NCBI GenBank assembly: GCA_040954595.2 | Contig: CM082581.2 | Coordinates: 2,542,001-2,606,000, forward strand | Source of the DNA: Balanoglossus misakiensis | Taxonomy: Eukaryota; Hemichordata | Reading direction: 5' to 3' | Length of the DNA: 64,000 nucleotides | Shown here: in pieces, positions 10,123-21,842 of the stretch | Layout: each line of letters starts with the position of its first letter | Numbering within the stretch: position 1 is the stretch's first letter | Translations under genes and position numbers: made by a program | Notes under the pieces: generated by a model | The model's database searches: none | What the model was told of the DNA's origin: nothing | The model's input: only the letters and a program-made list of their open reading frames with translations

Positions 10123-10271
10123 CTGCAAGTTGATAACCTTTGAGAAGTATCATGTGGTGTGGATCAGCCGCATTATCCTTCATAGGTACCATCTGTATTT
10201 CACGCTTTGTCACTAAGTTTTTGGAGTTCAGGCCGTTTGCGAGGTGATATGATTGAGGAATGGACTCCTCT
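10123..10271 (-). CDS. Exon with IQMVPMKD-type conserved segment, copy 2
   Basis: Twin of 6699-6847: same triple-AG acceptor (GACAGAGAG), same GTAGGT donor, frame fully open. With the third AG it joins in phase 0 to the exon at 10691-10810. It ends in phase 1, compatible with the Thr-rich exon at 5985-6179 but not with the nearer 9389-9572. Function unknown. Confidence 0.65.
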
Positions 10272-10690
10272 CTGTCAAAATACAACATTTGCTAAGAATC
10301 GAAATTTGGCATTCACATGTGAAGTCGTTAATGATGCGACAACTACAATTCAAACTTTAAAACAGAAGAGTTTTTGAGACTTGAGTTGTTGTCATCTTTT
10401 TGAAGACAATCCGAACATTGGGCATTCCTCATCTTTACTGAAAATTTAGTTGCCCCAGCAAATATACAAGTTCAATTTAATAATCACATACATACTAGAA
10501 AATGTTCCCAAAACGATGCATTTAGATGTAAAACACATTTCAATCAATCAAAGTTTATTATAAAACCAGATTCCAAGAAAATACAGCTGTTCAAAGGGGC
10601 TTAGTGTTTTTTTTCATCTTCCCTTGTCAGGTTGATATGACTATTGTTAGTATGCAGTGTTGTATGAAATGTTTTACATCGCTTACTTAC

Positions 10691-10810
10691 CTCACCCAAC
10701 ATGGCAGCCAATTGTTCTGCAGTAAATCCACTGTAATTAATACTATCTTGACTTGGCAAGGGATATGGAGGAGAGTTCAGATCAATATACAATGTTTCTG
10801 TGTTGGTGTG
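10691..10810 (-). CDS. Exon encoding the intact N-terminal segment, copy 2
   Basis: A 120-nt exon, phase 0 at both ends, acceptor GTATACAG and donor GAG-GTAAGT (near consensus). It encodes HTNTETLYIDLNSPPYPLPS, then a segment ending EQLAAMLGE: an acidic, Pro-containing stretch of the sort seen in regulatory proteins (inference only). This is the undamaged version of the exon at 7701-7821. It joins in frame to the putative microexon at 13050-13066. Confidence 0.7.
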
Positions 10811-10874
10811 CTGTATACAAAGAGAAGATAAAACAATATTTTGTTATTGGCAGTATTGTCAGTCAGTGTTTTTT

Positions 10875-10935
10875 TTAACCCTTCCACCCCAATTTCCTGC
10901 AGTTGGACTGAACCATTGTGGTGATCAGGGTAATG
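10875..10935. repeat. TTAA-CCCTTTCACCCC-type MITE relic, copy 2
   Basis: Shortened version of the relic at 7856-7965: TTAACCCTTCCACCCC followed directly by GTTGGACTGAACC, with the middle deleted. Confidence 0.5.
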
Positions 10936-11226
10936 TAACCAGGGTTCCCCAGTCATTTTACTAGCATTCCTCATGGTACCATAAATGCAGTCATATTAAT
11001 GGTAAGACAGGTGTTACATGGGGTTTCAAAATCACTTATTGCTCCACCCCCCCCCCCCCAACAATAGCCAAAATACTGTCAGTGTTATCCAAATTCTTAT
11101 TCCACACCTGTTACAACTAACAAGGTATCTGTCGCAGTCATTTATGCTCTTTTAGTATCCAGGATCTATTGTCGATGATATAATCATCTCTGATCAGACT
11201 AGATTACATGTATAGCTCAACAGAAT

Positions 11227-11379
11227 AATATTGAAGGTCAGAATGCTTTTGATGAGGAAACAAAACACCAACTGCGAGATTATATCTTCTTCAGAAAATA
11301 CCATCATTTTTATGTTAGTCAAGATACTTTGCAACTGGTGTATTGTTCTCTCATCAAAAGCATTCTGACCTTCAATATT
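11227..11379. repeat. Foldback element (AATATTGAAGGTCAG arms), copy 2
   Basis: Second copy of 8235-8386, with arms of about 45 bp still nearly perfect. Differences between the two copies are concentrated in the loop (11285-11325). Confidence 0.75.
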
Positions 11380-11585
11380 ACTGTAAAACGGATTATTTTC
11401 GTTACAGGAAATGTTCTCGATATTAAAAGAGGCAACTGTTATGCGAGGATAAATTTTCATGTTCTTGTATTTCATTGCATCTTTATCTCCGAAAAACATT
11501 TTACGCAACTTTTTCTTTTCACATTTTGTTGGCTCTCGCCTATTTCGCAAAAATTAATTGCTTGCGAAAATAACCCGTTTTACAC
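11379..11585. repeat. MITE, TACTGTAAAAC family, copy 2
   Basis: Starts TACTGTAAAACGG and ends with AACCCGTTTTACA, so both ends are inverted repeats. Interior CGAAAA/TTTTCG motifs match 8389-8620. Confidence 0.65.
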
Positions 11586-11817
11586 ACAGGTGCAAGCTTT
11601 CTCTTATTGTGAGTATGGCAGAGAAAGTTTTGGCTGCTGTCAAAATTTTCTGACAAAGACATCCAGAAGGATTATGAAACTGAAAATGTTGATAATACAG
11701 TGAAACCTGTCAATTAATACAGACATCTCTCTAATCAGGACACCTCTCTATTAAGGAAAGATTGTTCAAGACAAGAGTAATGGTTTGAATAGAATATTAC
11801 ATGCACATTTCTGTTAA

Positions 11818-12743
11818 AGGGACAAAGTCTCTCTCTCGCTGCCCTTTTTAGGTCCCATTGGTATATGCCTATATACCATGGGACCTTATGGGATTGGTTG
11901 CGTCTGTATGTATGTATGTATGTATGGATGGATGTATGGATTTATGGATGTATGTCCGTCCACATCAAAACTTGAAAACCACTGTGTGTATCACCTTGAT
12001 ATTTGGTGTGCAGATGCAGGCTGGGCTGTAGATGGGAGTTTGTTCAAATGAAGTTTTCGTTGCCAAAAATATGCAAATTAGCTGGAAAAATGTGAATTTA
12101 GTCAAAACTTAGTAACTCAAGAACTACTGGTCAGATTGCTTTGCGAAGTGGTGTGTATTTACTTTATTGAGTTGTTTATATACACAGGAAATTCCTGAAT
12201 GATTACATAACTGGCTAAGTTTTAAAGAGGCCAGCTGTTCTATTTAGTGTATGTATAGTACATATGCCATTGGCAGCTTATGGGTCACCGGTCAGTCAGT
12301 GTTTGCCCATTGATCTCTTGCTATGTGTGTGTGTGTGTGTGTGTGTCTGTCAGTATATCGCCATGTACTCCGGTGTAGACTTTTTCTTGTGTATTCCCTC
12401 AATGGGACCACTGTGTCCTTGACGCGATTTTTTCCATTATGTTTGATACAAGAGACATTTTATATTAATGTACATGTGTATATGTAGTTAATGAACGTTC
12501 AACCATACACAATTTCCATCCCACTTGAATGATATGAGCATAAAAACTCGCATAAAATGAATAAATGATAGAGACCGATTATTGGCGTGTGTTTTTTATC
12601 ACTCTGGTGGCTACAAGCAGGGTTGAAGTTGTGTGTGGTGAAACATTGATTCACTATATATCCACATGTAGAATAACAGAAATGGTGCCCTGTAACAAAC
12701 CTAATTCATGGAAAAGGGGCAGCGAGAGAGAGAATTTGTCCCT
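11818..12743. repeat. AGGGACAAAGTCTC MITE with TTAA target duplication, interrupted
   Basis: TTAA at 11814-11817 and 12744-12747 flank ends AGGGACAAAGTCTCTC and AATTTGTCCCT. A TTAA duplication is the hallmark of piggyBac-type insertion; the superfamily call is an inference since no transposase is present. Without the insert at 11850-12426 it would be about 350 bp. Confidence 0.75.
11850..12426 (+). mobile_element. AGGTCCC element, short form
   Basis: Begins AGGTCCCATTGGTATA, followed by its inverted complement (a terminal hairpin), and ends CAATGGGACC plus a tail ACTGTGTCCTTGACGC. It sits in a T-rich target (T-runs on both sides). Inside are ATGT-type microsatellite, a TG run and a ~200-bp segment shared with 58690-59030 and, reversed, 22770-23032. 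No coding capacity, so it is non-autonomous. Confidence 0.75.
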
Positions 12744-12815
12744 TTAAGGACACCTCTCTATTAAGGACACATTTTGTGGTCCCAGAGGTGTCCTTCCTAG
12801 GCAGGTTTCAATGTA

Positions 12816-13049
12816 CTTCACATGTCAGTTGTACTCCACTGTCTGTATGGAATCATTTCCTGGTTGACATGGTGAACTTTACAAAAAACAGATAAACCAC
12901 CAAAAAAAGTCAGGGCCATATGTAGAGAATGATCTTGAAACTCAGAATTTTACCATAATTACCTTGAATATCGTAAACTCTTCATATCGTCAAATAACTG
13001 CAATGCAACTACTTACTCAGACCTTAAGAAATCATACCATATTTCTCAC
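12816..13049. other. Intronic sequence, no feature seen
   Basis: Lies between the nested MITEs and the putative microexon. No repeat or exon was recognised. Confidence 0.4.
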
Positions 13050-13066
13050 CTGCTCCTGACAACAAT
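13050..13066 (-). CDS. Putative 17-nt microexon
   Basis: Minus strand: acceptor TGTATTTCAG, 17 exonic bases, donor GTGAGA. Entered in phase 1 after the start exon (25946-25970) it reads DCCQEQ and leaves in phase 0, exactly the phase needed by 10691-10810. The phase fit and both splice consensus sites support it, but so short an exon cannot be proved from sequence alone. Confidence 0.4.
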
Positions 13067-13227
13067 CTGAAATACAACAACAATCATTTAACACAAGGTA
13101 TATGTAAACAATGTCTACTCTGATTGTAGACAGATTTGATTAAACATTTTATGAAACATTTAAAGGTAGGAACCTCTAATAAAAGCAAGTGAGTCAAAAG
13201 TCAAAAAGAGTGACTTTGTCCCTTTAA

Positions 13228-13312
13228 CCCTTTCACCCCAAGTTCCTTCTATACAGGTCCAACCTTTTAATGGAAATCAATGGGTTTGGACTGAACCTTT
13301 GTTGTGAAAGGG
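13228..13312. repeat. Complete 85-bp MITE, CCCTTTCAC ends, TTAA target
   Basis: CCCTTTCACCCC at the left and GTGAAAGGG at the right, flanked by TTAA at 13224-13227 and 13313-13316. Just left of it (13208-13223) is GTGACTTTGTCCCT, which looks like the right end of an AGGGACAAAG MITE; the two families would share one TTAA. Relics of this family: 7856-7965 and 10875-10935. Confidence 0.75.
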
Positions 13313-13454
13313 TTAATGGGCTTCCATAATTAGTGTTCTTTAAAATTAGAGGGTTGTACTTAGGGGTCATTACACTAAATTTGGTGAGAACAATAGAAAG
13401 TGGCAAATACAGGCTCTGCATGTATGATAATAATGACAATTACCCTTCTGCTTT

Positions 13455-13580
13455 AGAATCATCACCATTAAGCTATATTGATTGTATCCGCATCAGTTTA
13501 TCATCTTTTGCTATTGCATAACACGACTGTTGTGTATTCTTTGAATGGAGGCTGATTAAATCGGTGTGACACCCATTTAA
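13455..13580. repeat. Dispersed repeat, partner at 27.2 kb
   Basis: Shares GCATCAGTTT(A/G)TCATCTTTTG and GGAGGCTGAT(T/G)AAAT with 27165-27290 in the same orientation and spacing. Boundaries and class unknown. Confidence 0.6.
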
Positions 13581-14236
13581 AATAACACTAAATAACACAA
13601 AACCACAATGTGTGCGCGCAAATATTTTGTCACAGTTGCGTGACATGCGCACAAAAAAATCCATTGAAAGATAACAGCGGGCGAGGCTATCTGGGGCGTC
13701 TTGTCAAGGTTGGCCGGTCAGGCGCCCTGTACACATGTACGCGTACGCGCGCTTGTATGCTGTAGCAGGATGCACAGTGATGTACGTGCGGTAACCTAGG
13801 CCACAAACTTGACACGTGTCGGGGATATAATTTATGCACACAGAAGCCATTAGATATAACAAAGCAAGTAGGGCTTCTGGGTCATTTTCCTTGATGATAT
13901 AACACAAGAATTCCATACCTTGTCTGTACTAATATGTATCGGGGGGGGGGGGGGGGACCACTGTACACAGTCTCTTTCATGATGTTTATGTACTTTATTC
14001 GCTACATTCTAAATGATATTTTTTGTGTTGGGCCATCTAGACATGAAGGGAGAACTCATTCAAGTATGTTTATCTGAAAGCCTGCTTGTCTATCGCTATT
14101 TTGTTGCACGTAATTCAAATACAATTTCACGAAAAAAAATTGGCTCTTTGCGTGCACTGCGCGTAAAAAATAAAATATCAAACGCAAGCCCAGTAGAAAT
14201 TCCAAATTACCTATGATATGATTTCATAATAATTCT
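13581..14236. other. No gene seen; contains a G homopolymer
   Basis: A CG-containing stretch (13610-13810) without exon structure and a run of about 17 G at 13939-13956. A run this long is a likely source of assembly or polymerase slippage errors. Confidence 0.45.
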
Positions 14237-14783
14237 AAAGAAGCCAATCCCATTAACTTACAACTCAAATTTATAGAAATCAGCCATACAGTGTACACTT
14301 TCTGAGAAATATAATTTTTTATCAAAATTGGTAAATATACCCCAAAATACAAGACATTGCCCCCACAAAACATTGACACTTTCATCATAGGTTTTGTAAA
14401 TCATCATGACAACTCACCATGGAACCTTCAAATCAAATTTCAAAGCAATGGGGTAGAGGGTTCTGAGAAAGAGTTTTGACCAAAAATGGCAAAAATCACC
14501 CCAAAAATATAAAATTGAATTCTACAAGTTGATTTGACAAACACACATCTCCAAATTTCAAAGCAATCTGACAAGTGGTTTTACAGGAAAAAAAATGATC
14601 AAAAATGCAAAATTTGCACCAAAATTATAAATTTGCAAATTTTGCAGCAAATTTAAACAAAACTTTGATAACTCACATCACCTATATGAAGCCCCATACT
14701 AAATTTCAAAGAAGTCAGATCATCAATTCCAGAAAAGTAGATTTTTTACCAAAAATGTGGAAAAAGACAAAAAAATACATAAA
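14237..14783. repeat. Degenerate ~150-bp tandem repeat
   Basis: Recurring blocks CAAATTTCAAAGCAAT and (G/C)ACCAAAAATG occur several times with irregular spacing. The style resembles the 146-bp array at 38 kb, though the sequences are not the same. Confidence 0.5.
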
Positions 14784-15976
14784 TTAAAGCTGCAAGCAGC
14801 GTTGGGGGGGCACAAGCGGTTCCCATGGTGACCAGCAAATTCCACGGCTGTATCTGCTGGGAATACCGAGACATGGGAAAGTAGGTCAAAGGTCACCTGA
14901 GGTCACCCCAAATTTGGGCAAAAAAATTGGACCCCATACTAGTCTAGATCCAACAAAAAACCAGACCCCTAGCCCTATTGGTTCGCCTGCAATTAGGTAT
15001 GCACATAATTAATGAGGTCTTGTGTAAGACTCCATTATGTGCTCAATACCCATAAAAGCCAGGGCTCTAACTGCTCTGGATGCTGAGATATGGGAAAGTA
15101 GATCAAAGGTCACCCAAGGTCACCCAAAATTAGGGCATAAAATTTTGACCCCAGACTGGGCCATGTCCAACCAATACCAGACCTCTAGCCCTATTGGGTA
15201 GCATGGAATTAGATATGCAGAAATAGGTCAAAGGTCATTGCCAAAATTACCAAAATATTTGTGTCATGTCCTGGCAGCATTGGTACCCATGTCCACAAAA
15301 TTCATGACTGTGGTGCTTTTACAAGAGGAGGTATGGGGAATATGCATATATAATTAGTTGTTTTAAAACTGGGTCAAAGGTCATGTGAAAATTGCTACGA
15401 AAAATTGTGACAACTTCCGGTCATATGATGACTCATATCCAAAAAAAGAATTTCCGTGCTGTCAACATTTTGGCTACAAAACAGAATTTTCATTTTTCAA
15501 TGGTTTTCCGAAAATCCAACATGGCCGCCATAATGATCGACCAATCACAGTGCGCTTCGCAAACTTGATAGACATAGGTTAGGTGACCACATATCCCAAA
15601 TCCCGAGAATCGGTAACCGCTGGTTCTGGAGAAGAAGATTTTTAAAGTTTTAAGTATTTTTTAAGAAAAACAATTGTAGCAAAAAAACTTTATGTGTGAC
15701 GTCATGATTTCAATGGGGTAAAATGATGGACAGAAGGTAGGCTACCTGCACACCAAATTTGAACTCGATCGGCCTTGTAGTTTTTGAGAAGGACTCATTT
15801 AACGGTTTTCAGGAAATCCAATATGGCCGCCAGGTCACATGACTAATTAAATATTCACGGGCCACTGCACGTCTACTCATTGGCCCCTATCACCCTAACA
15901 AGTTTCAGCCCCCTAGGTGCTGCGGTTTTCCAGATCTACCTGGCCGAATTTCTCGGAAGAAGAAGAAGAAGAATAA
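14784..15976 (+). repeat. 1193-bp unit of tandem repeat, copy 1
   Basis: Starts TTAAAGCTGCAAGCAGCG, followed by a G run and GGCACAAGCGG, and ends in a GAA microsatellite. The next copy begins exactly 1193 bp later. Comparison by eye shows only about half a dozen differences, so the duplication is recent. An internal segment (about 14995-15035) is shared in reverse with the 239-bp repeats at 59.2-60.1 kb. A 65-codon open frame in each copy is short and looks incidental. Confidence 0.85.
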
Positions 15977-17172
15977 TTAAAGCTGCAAGCAGCGTTGGGG
16001 GGGCACAAGCGGTTCCCATGGTGACCAGCAAATTCCACGGCTGTATCTGCTGGGGATACCGAGACATGGGAAAGTAGGTCAAAGGTCACCTGAGGTCACC
16101 CCAAATTTGGGCAAAAAAATTGGACCCCATACTAGTCTAGATCCAACAAAAAACCAGACCCCTAGCCCTATTGGTTCGCCTGCAATTAGGTATGCACATA
16201 ATTAATGAGGTCTTGTGTAAGACTCCATTATGTGCTCAATACCCATAAAAGCCAGGGCTCTAACTGCTCTGGATGCTGAGATATGGGAAAGTAGATCAAA
16301 GGTCACCCAAGGTCACCCAAAATTAGGGCATAAAATTTTGACCCCAGACTGGGCCATGTCCAACCAATACCAGACCTCTAGCCCTATTGGGTAGCATGGA
16401 ATTAGATATGCAGAAATAGGTCAAAGGTCATTGCCAAAATTACCAAAATATTTGTGTCATGTCCTGGCAGCATTGGTACCCATGTCCACAAAATTCATGA
16501 ATGTGGTGCTTTTACAAGAGGAGGTATGGGGAATATGCATATATAATTAGTTGTTTTAAAACTGGGTCAAATGTCATGTGAAAATTGCCACGAAAAATTG
16601 TGACAACTTCCGGTCATATGATGACTCATATCCAAAAAAAGAATTTCCGTGCTGTCAACATTTTGGCTACAAAACAGAATTTTCATTTTTCAATGGTTTT
16701 CCGAAAATCCAACATGGCCGCCATAATGATCGACCAATCACAGTGCGCTTCGCAAACTTGATAGACATAGGTTAGGTGACCACATATCCCAAATCCCGAG
16801 AATCGGTAACCGCTGGTTCTGGAGAAGAAGATTTTTAAAGTTTTAAGTATTTTTTAAGAAAAACAATTGTAGCAAAAAAACTTTATGTGTGACGTCATGA
16901 TTTCAATGGGGTAAAATGATGGACAGAAGGTAGGCTACCTGCACACCAAATTTGAACTCGATCGGCCTTGTAGTTTTTGAGAAGGACTCATTTAACGGTT
17001 TTCAGGAAATCCAATATGGTCGCCAGGTCACATGACTAATTAAATATTCACGGGCCACTGCACGTCTACTCATTGGCCCCTATCACCCTACCAAGTTTCA
17101 GCCCCCTAGGTGCTGCGGTTTTCCAGATCTACCTGGCCGAATTTCTCGGAAGAAGAAGAAGAAGAAGAATAA
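15977..17172 (+). repeat. 1193-bp unit of tandem repeat, copy 2
   Basis: Second copy, nearly identical to 14784-15976. It ends in a slightly longer GAA run followed by AAT repeats. The head motif CTGCAAGCAGCG recalls repeat families I know from fish genomes; I cannot confirm a relationship. Confidence 0.85.
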
Positions 17173-17312
17173 TAATAATAATAAAGAAAAATTCCAACAA
17201 TAACAATGGGGGCACAAGCCGCCTGAGGGCGCTTGTGCCCCCAATAATAAAGAAAAATTCCAACAATAACAATGGGGGCACAAGCCGCCTGAGGGCGCTT
17301 GTGCCCCCAATT
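17173..17312. repeat. Two 66-bp units with GC-rich hairpins
   Basis: GGGGGCACAAGC and GCTTGTGCCCCC form a hairpin at 17208-17242, and again at 17274-17308, each preceded by AATAAAGAAAAATTCCAAC. The hairpin arm matches the head of the 1193-bp unit (GGGGGCACAAGCGG) in inverted orientation, so these may be the terminal part of the same element. Confidence 0.75.
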
Positions 17313-20300
17313 ATAGAAAATTCAAACTATTAGTTCAAAACATACACAACTGTGTGAGGTTAATATACAGCACAGCCCAAGAGTCTCATTCAGCCCATGG
17401 TAGCTCTGAGCTGCGTTTGCACCAGCTCTCTATAAAGGCCAGTGTAGCCCTATTAACACCCCTTTCATCATAAGCAAGCTAAACGCACAAGAACAATAAA
17501 TGCTATTGCTTCTGACATTAGAGAGAACAATAGAGCGCCTCCATGAGCGCCTCCATTAACACCTTCTAGAGCCCCCAAACAATGGCCAGTGAGAACATAA
17601 GCATCCCCACCAACCCAATGTCTTTCCTTCATGGACCCCTGTCCCAATCTTAACTGTTTGCCAGGACCATAACAGTCCTCCACTGTGTAAACAGTCTGTT
17701 ATTTATAGCGACCTTCCCCTACAGTGAGTGGAATGCGTGAGAATTAATGGATCAATTTCGCAACAGTGTTGATCTAAACAGTCGGGAAGGTACATATACA
17801 TTGTAAACGTTTTGTCATGAAAAAAAGTCGATAGCGACACACAGTTTAACTGAAAATAATGTTCCAGAATGCAAACCACACAATGAAAGATTAACCATGT
17901 TTTGCAAGCAGCTGCTGACCAAGTGCATTCTCAGAAATACCTAATAAATGTACGTCCCAAATCACTACGGCAAGTATCCACACTGCTAAATCATTAATGA
18001 TGGGCATGCTGCAAGCTAAGTACACACGACCAACACTGACTCCATCGTCCCCTCGACCACAGCGCACGTCCCTAAATTTTGGAGAGCAAAGTGTGGCAGG
18101 CAAAAATGGCACGGACCTAGAAAGAAGCAATGACTGAGTTCTAACATTTTGTCATTACCAACAGCAACACGACAGAAAAATTGCAGTGCTATGCTTTGCG
18201 GAGAGAGGTGCTACCAGCAGCAAGCTATGTGTATTACCGGGATCAACCATTTTTATGTACGTTCGTTTAGGGGCAATTCGGGGGGGGGGGGGGGGGGATG
18301 AAGACTACTAATGAATTTAATACATGTCTTGTCCTTCCATAGTAACACACCATTGAGTGTAAAAATGCAAAGTTACCACCATAGGTTTGAACAAACCAGT
18401 CTGGCATAGGTCTAACAGCACAAACCGGTACTTGTAGGTACCTCTCCCGGGCCCCAGCTATCTGTTCAAAAGTTGGTCATCTTTTTCTCCTACGGGCGAA
18501 AAGTTCAAAACTGCCTACAATCTAGTGACCCACACACAATGTATATGTAACATCGCAGACTCGACTTGGAATTCAAGACAAGATTCTAAGAACCGTCGCT
18601 ATTTCCACGCAGAAAATAATCATTCAAAACTACAAGGAATGTGAAAGTATTTGAAGTGTTGCTCGCAGAGTTCAGTACCGGCGACGGACATCCCAGGTGA
18701 GGATATCAACGTCAACTTCAGAACCACCAGGCCGGTTCATGCAAAGAATCGGCCTCGAAAAAATTGGTTGATCATAATTTGTACTTGTAGTCGCAAAAAT
18801 TTGACAAGTTTCCCCGGTACGCTATCTGGAATTGGATAAGGTCGACGCAAGTGACGTGAGGTCACCTATCAAAATTGCTGCTGTTCAACTTTCCGAACGC
18901 ACATGCACCCTACCATATGCGTAATCGTTTTTGGAACAATCCATTTATCAGCTGGGTAAGTTGGTATGGCTATATGACGACTGTATTGGCTAACTGAGTA
19001 TTCGTCACATGACAAAAGAAAATAATTATGAATTAAACACCACGAAGATCTTTTATTCATTTGTGGCCTTTAATCCACCGAACTGCCCCCTTGAACAAAC
19101 CACTATAACAACGGTTCATCCCGGTAATAAAATTACGGACTCGCTGCCACTGTGTTATCTCCGTGAAGACAGGAAACCGGCTGTTACTTCAGCTAAATTT
19201 ACCCCCTCAGAAATCTAGCAAATGGCACATGTAGGAAACTAATTACATAGGCTAACGGGGGATTGTTGTTGGCTAATTGAACATCCGTTCAACATGTGCA
19301 GCTGGTGCTGACCTAATGACCTTACCTAATGATATTCACGCAACTTCAGACATGGTTGTTTAGCAACGGGTGGCCTTGAGGTCAATACACTTTCACTCAG
19401 TGTTTCTTGTTTTCCTATTCCGTCTCACAAACTTAAACTCCACATAAACTGATACTTGACAGCATAAATGAAAACGGGTGGGAGTCAAATTAGTCAGGAT
19501 GGTTCAAATTAGTCAGGATAAAAACAAGACGCTCGAATTGGATTTGAGTAAATTATCAGCCATCCTATTTTCAGCCATCGCCGCCCCCACATTGCACAAC
19601 AAAAGGACTTGGTCGAAATTGCTCCATTACAAAGCCAAGAGTTTGAAGTTTCATCACACTATTTTTATGGGACAGTCCATGACAGGGGCAATCAGTTAAT
19701 TGCATATTCATGGGAGATCAACGAAGCCCTGCGGTATTCAGCTCATGCGCTTAGTCTACTTCTGACATTGTAATATACATGTACTGGGGCTGTTTATTGG
19801 GGTAACACATCGCATACAAAATATAGAACGGAGTGGGCTGGGTGTTGCTGTGCTTTCCCCATCACTCAGCAAATCTGCCACCATCATTGAAAATCCTGAA
19901 TTTAGTGCATACAGACTAGAAATGGGCAGTGATCAAATTATCAAAACCAACGTCGATTACTTTATAAAATCATATACTGTAGCTTAGTGGATGCCCATTA
20001 AACCCCAGTGCGGGGTATAAAAGGCCCCCCAAATCAGTGGCGAATCTTAATGCCGTTTGACTGACAGCAGACAACACCAACGATTTTGGCTCTATGAAAA
20101 TCGGCCCAAACAGGCCCAAGCATAAAGAATTACACCACACAACGACAGTTGTTGGCTTTATAAACATACACAACATAAAGTTATCGACGAAAAAGTACAC
20201 AAGCTTGTGAAACAACGATGATTTTGGGAGAAATCTGGTTTCAGTGCTTTTCAGAACAATGGATCGCGTCCCTGGGAAACAATGGCCACGCCATTCAAAC

Positions 20301-21842
20301 AGCTGTCAATCTTTCAGAGACGCGTAGAGGTGCGAAGAGTTCAATTATTTGCAAAGTACATAAGATCAATTACACTATAAACAAAGAGTGTGTGCTTTGA
20401 GAGATCTTAGTTGATGCAAAACAACAGGCGTATGCGGAGCGAACAGTCTAGTCGTAGCCGAAGTTATACTCGCGCGCGTGATACAACTGGTTGATTCAAA
20501 CACACTGGGAAATAAGACTTACCGGTGGAGAGCAGATATTTGGGAGAAACTAATGGATTCAGTTGGATTTTAGAATCGATTATATGTATATATGTACAAA
20601 TAAAACACTAATAATAATTGTATGTATATGCTGTTGTATCATGTTTTGTTTTGTAAGAGATAAAATCAATTATCTGAATCGTAAAATACATATAGGCCCT
20701 TAGTACAGCTTCGAAGAAACGAAACAATAGGAGTGTTCCTTCACTGACTTTCACCACGGTTGACAATCATATAAACGTGGTAAATTATGATTCCACTTAC
20801 AGAAAACATAGTCACTCTACTTCTTCAACATGTACTAGTAATATCTATGAAAAACATAACCTGATACTGTACAGTCTCGCTAAAGCTAACTTTTCGAATG
20901 TTCGTGGATAGTCCTACGTATGGCGAGAGTGTCCGAGTAGCGACCACAGCGCACGCCATGCCAGTAGGACTTCGACTAATGACTCTCGGTTGCTGATCGT
21001 GAGATCATTCGTTGAACTTCAAGGCGCAAACTCGCATCACACTGTCGAAGACACGAGAAGGGCAACGATTACGGGAAATTGATTTACATCATTTTAGAAA
21101 AAATGGTTTTTAGTTTCCGCGAACCATTGCTGACCTGACTAGGGAGTATCGAAACCAGTCACGTGGTTGAGTGCAATCGTGACCGGGTACCTATCAAGCA
21201 ATCTAACACACACCGACTCACATTTGGTCCTTTGTTCTGTCATTACAATATCATTCGACAATTCGCACGGAGGGCCGTGGACAACGATTCTGCTAGCCTA
21301 TTTATTAGTCTGTGGAAAATTTAAAATCCGCCAATACTTCAAGTTTTACTCTGTCACTGGATTTTACAGCTCGTCAAACCGATGTCTGGCCAGGCTGCAG
21401 TTTATTGCAATCGCTTAGGAGGACTTCACCGACAACCCGGGAGAAAAGAACGTCGATTGCGCACTGCTGATCGCACTTCGTCGCTGAACAGTCGACTGCT
21501 AAAAACTAACCGTCGCTCACGTTCCAAGACTTTCAGAGAAGTATTGCGATAAGCCCACCTAGTCAAACAGATTACGCAGATAAACTACCAACGCTCCCAA
21601 CCGTTAGTTATACAGTCGTTAGGGACGACGACCACTCCCAATCACTCCCAAATAAACAACTATACAAACACACGTTAATCCGAACCCCAGGACTTTCCGC
21701 ACCGGCCTTTAAACTTGATAAATATACACAATTTTTACAGTGATAAAAATGTCACTTTCCCTGTTGTGAGTTACACTTCTGTCTCTTGAACTTGAAGCTG
21801 ACCAGTTCATGCAGTTTTATTGTAGAACCCCAGAACTAAGCA
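17313..21842. other. Long stretch without a recognisable gene
   Basis: Consists of single-copy-looking DNA with a G run of about 18 at 18279-18297 and CG-containing patches (18540-18860, 20430-21600). A good minus-strand donor (ACCG-GTAAGTC) ends at 20523 and could close a non-coding 5' exon. No open frame on either strand is convincing. Confidence 0.45.

Larger units (their letters stand above)
9091..12638. repeat. Tandem segmental duplication, copy 2
   Basis: Begins at CATGACACTGGTG, matching 4112, and runs through the same exons and repeats as copy 1. It lacks about 1.55 kb of copy 1 (join near 9777, at CTCTGG/GGAATAATAGG) and the copy-1 insertion at 7150-7575. It carries an extra AGGTCCC element at 11850-12426. 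The right limit is taken as the point in the MITE where copy 1 stops; beyond it no comparison is possible. Confidence 0.8.
11696..12815. repeat. Outer MITE (TACAGTGAAACCTGTC ends), interrupted
   Basis: Left end TACAGTGAAACCTGTC at 11696; right end GGCAGGTTTCAATGTA at about 12801-12815. Repeated GGACACCTCTCTATTAAGG motifs occur on both sides. The middle is split by the AGGGACAAAG MITE (11818-12743), which is itself split by the AGGTCCC element (11850-12426). This gives three nested insertions with a readable order. Confidence 0.7.

Noticed and set aside
15385-16775. Identical 65-codon open frames, one in each 1193-bp unit
   Set aside because: Identity follows from the recent duplication and there is no sign of coding constraint.
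17468-18130. Two minus-strand open frames of 71 and 79 codons
   Set aside because: No motif, no splice context, unremarkable composition.
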